Shown here in pieces: positions 14,413 through 15,441 of a stretch of 15,441 nucleotides of DNA. The position numbers were made by a program, and so were the translations under genes. A model generated the notes under the pieces. The model was given only the letters and a program-made list of their open reading frames with translations, was not told the DNA's origin and did no database searches. Within the stretch, counting starts at the first letter, position 1, and each line of letters begins with the position of its first letter. This DNA is from Chryseobacterium gleum (GTDB lineage Bacteria; Bacteroidota; Bacteroidia; Flavobacteriales_D; Crocinitomicaceae). Location: NCBI GenBank assembly GCA_945877045.1, contig CAMCQW010000014.1:1-15441 (forward strand), written 5' to 3'.

Positions 14413-15441
14413 TTAAAGTGGAATATTTCCATGTTTTTTATACGGCAAGTTCTCCGCTTTTTTTTCAAGCATCTTAAAACTAGCAATTAGCTTATCACGT
14501 GTTTCTTCTGGTAAAATGACATCGTCGATGATGCCCCTTTCTGCAGCTCGGTATGGGTTTGCAAACAAATCGGCATATTCAGCTTCTTTTTCAAGCCATT
14601 TTTCGGAAGGATTAGTCGCGCCAGAAATCTCTTTTTTAAAAATTATTTCGGCAGCTCCTTTGGCGCCCATCACAGCAATTTCTGCGGTAGGCCAAGCATA
14701 GTTTAAATCTGCTCCCAAGGTTTTGGAATTCATTACACAATAGGCACCTCCATAGGCTTTTCGTGTAATTACTGTAATTCTTGGAACCGTTGCTTCTGCA
14801 AAGGCATAAAGCAACTTAGCACCATGCGTGATTATTCCATTCCATTCCTGATCTGTTCCTGGAAGAAATCCCGGAACATCTTCAATAACTAACAAAGGAA
14901 TATTAAATGAGTCACAAAACCGGACAAACCGTGCTCCTTTTCTTGAAGCGTCGATATCCAAAACCCCTGCTAAAGAAGCCGGTTGATTGGCAACTATACC
15001 AATTGATTTTCCCGCCAGACGGCCGAAACCGACCACTATATTTTTCGCGAAATCTATGTGAACCTCCCTAAATGAATCATCATCAATAATACAATCGATT
15101 ATTTTTCGGGAATCATAGGGCATATTTACATTTTCAGGAAGTATCTCCTTAATTTGATTTAGTTTCGATGAAGTGAATTCAACAACAGAAGGTACAGGGG
15201 ACGTTTCATAAGCATTTTGAGGAAGGTAAGAGATTAAATCCCTTACTTTTTTTAGACACTCGACATCATTCGCTGCAGTAAAATGATTTACTCCCGATTT
15301 CTCAGCATGTGTCTTTGCGCCTCCTAAATCCTCAGAGGAAACTTCTTCATGCGTAACTGTTTTGACAACGTTCGGACCCGTAACAAACATATACGACGTT
15401 TCCTCCACCATAAAAACAAAGTCGGTGAGTGCGGGCGAATA
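14413..15441 (-). CDS. Acyl-CoA carboxylase, carboxyltransferase (beta) subunit, 5' end outside window
   Basis: The reading frame stays open to the right edge, so the gene is partial. The codons at 15412-15441 read YSPALTDFVF before the internal Met at 15411, exactly the family's continuation, so that Met is not the start. About 342 of an expected 510 or so residues are present. The subunit transfers carboxyl from carboxybiotin to propionyl-CoA or a related acyl-CoA. Visible motifs, numbered from that Met, are TGPNVVKTVTHEEV (11-24), DVPGFLPGTDQEWNGI (178-193), KAYGGAYCVM (218-227) with the oxyanion-hole glycines, AVMGAKGAAEIIF (246-258), and NPYRAAERGIIDDVI (285-299). It ends in KKHGNIPL. 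Propionyl-CoA carboxylase beta is the likeliest identity, but acetyl- or methylmalonyl-CoA specificity cannot be excluded. It is the first visible gene of a five-gene minus-strand operon whose promoter lies beyond the edge. Confidence 0.93.
   Translation of the reverse strand, partial: YSPALTDFVFMVEETSYMFVTGPNVVKTVTHEEVSSEDLGGAKTHAEKSGVNHFTAANDVECLKKVRDLISYLPQNAYETSPVPSVVEFTSSKLNQIKEILPENVNMPYDSRKIIDCIIDDDSFREVHIDFAKNIVVGFGRLAGKSIGIVANQPASLAGVLDIDASRKGARFVRFCDSFNIPLLVIEDVPGFLPGTDQEWNGIITHGAKLLYAFAEATVPRITVITRKAYGGAYCVMNSKTLGADLNYAWPTAEIAVMGAKGAAEIIFKKEISGATNPSEKWLEKEAEYADLFANPYRAAERGIIDDVILPEETRDKLIASFKMLEKKAENLPYKKHGNIPL

Noticed and set aside
15409..15411. Met at the right edge as the start of the acyl-CoA carboxylase gene
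   Set aside because: The frame continues open to the edge and encodes the conserved family sequence before this Met, so the gene is cut by the window.
1..15441. Mobile element, CRISPR, tRNA/rRNA or defence system
   Set aside because: No transposase, integrase, regularly spaced repeats, cloverleaf, or nuclease/toxin-like genes are visible; all sizeable genes are housekeeping or envelope proteins.

Overview
The window looks like ordinary chromosome from a Bacteroidota bacterium, most likely a low-GC, gliding or T9SS-bearing member of the Flavobacteriales. Four things point there. There is a large secreted protein with a gliding-motility-type C-terminal sorting domain. Lipoproteins carry Bacteroidota-style repeats. 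The promoters fit TTG-N(17-23)-TAnnTTTG rather than sigma70 boxes. Shine-Dalgarno sequences are weak or absent. I see no rRNA, tRNA, CRISPR array, insertion sequence, prophage or recombinase; most genes are housekeeping.

Region 1 (1-3100, plus strand): a promoter at 153-184 drives a two-gene unit. A small unrecognised secreted protein overlaps by ATGA an 815-residue T9SS cargo with CUB-like, P-domain-like and Ig-like regions. Region 2 (3100-5420): GAPDH (plus) and phosphoglycerate kinase (minus) catalyse consecutive glycolytic steps. They converge tail to tail and share the TTAA that makes both stop codons. Region 3 (5420-8160): an M1-family zinc aminopeptidase lipoprotein. Region 4 (8160-11060, plus): bcp peroxiredoxin, recA, an Ig-like lipoprotein and a short thioredoxin. 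Two strong intrinsic terminators lie here, after recA and after the lipoprotein gene.

Region 5 (11053-15441, minus) is a tightly packed five-gene operon read from the right edge: acyl-CoA carboxylase carboxyltransferase subunit (5' end outside the window), bifunctional phosphoglucose/phosphomannose isomerase, lipB, a membrane-anchored SxxK serine hydrolase, and a conserved protein of unknown function. The last gene runs 7 bp into the end of the thioredoxin gene.

The functional themes are central carbon metabolism (GAPDH, PGK, PGI/PMI), lipid and lipoate metabolism (acyl-CoA carboxylase, LipB), thiol redox defence (Bcp with thioredoxin), DNA repair (RecA) and the cell envelope. I found no convincing new multi-gene system. 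The best leads are a perfect 11-bp inverted repeat at the -33 position of the predicted recA promoter, two terminator-less convergent gene overlaps, and the uncharacterised small secreted protein coupled to the T9SS cargo.
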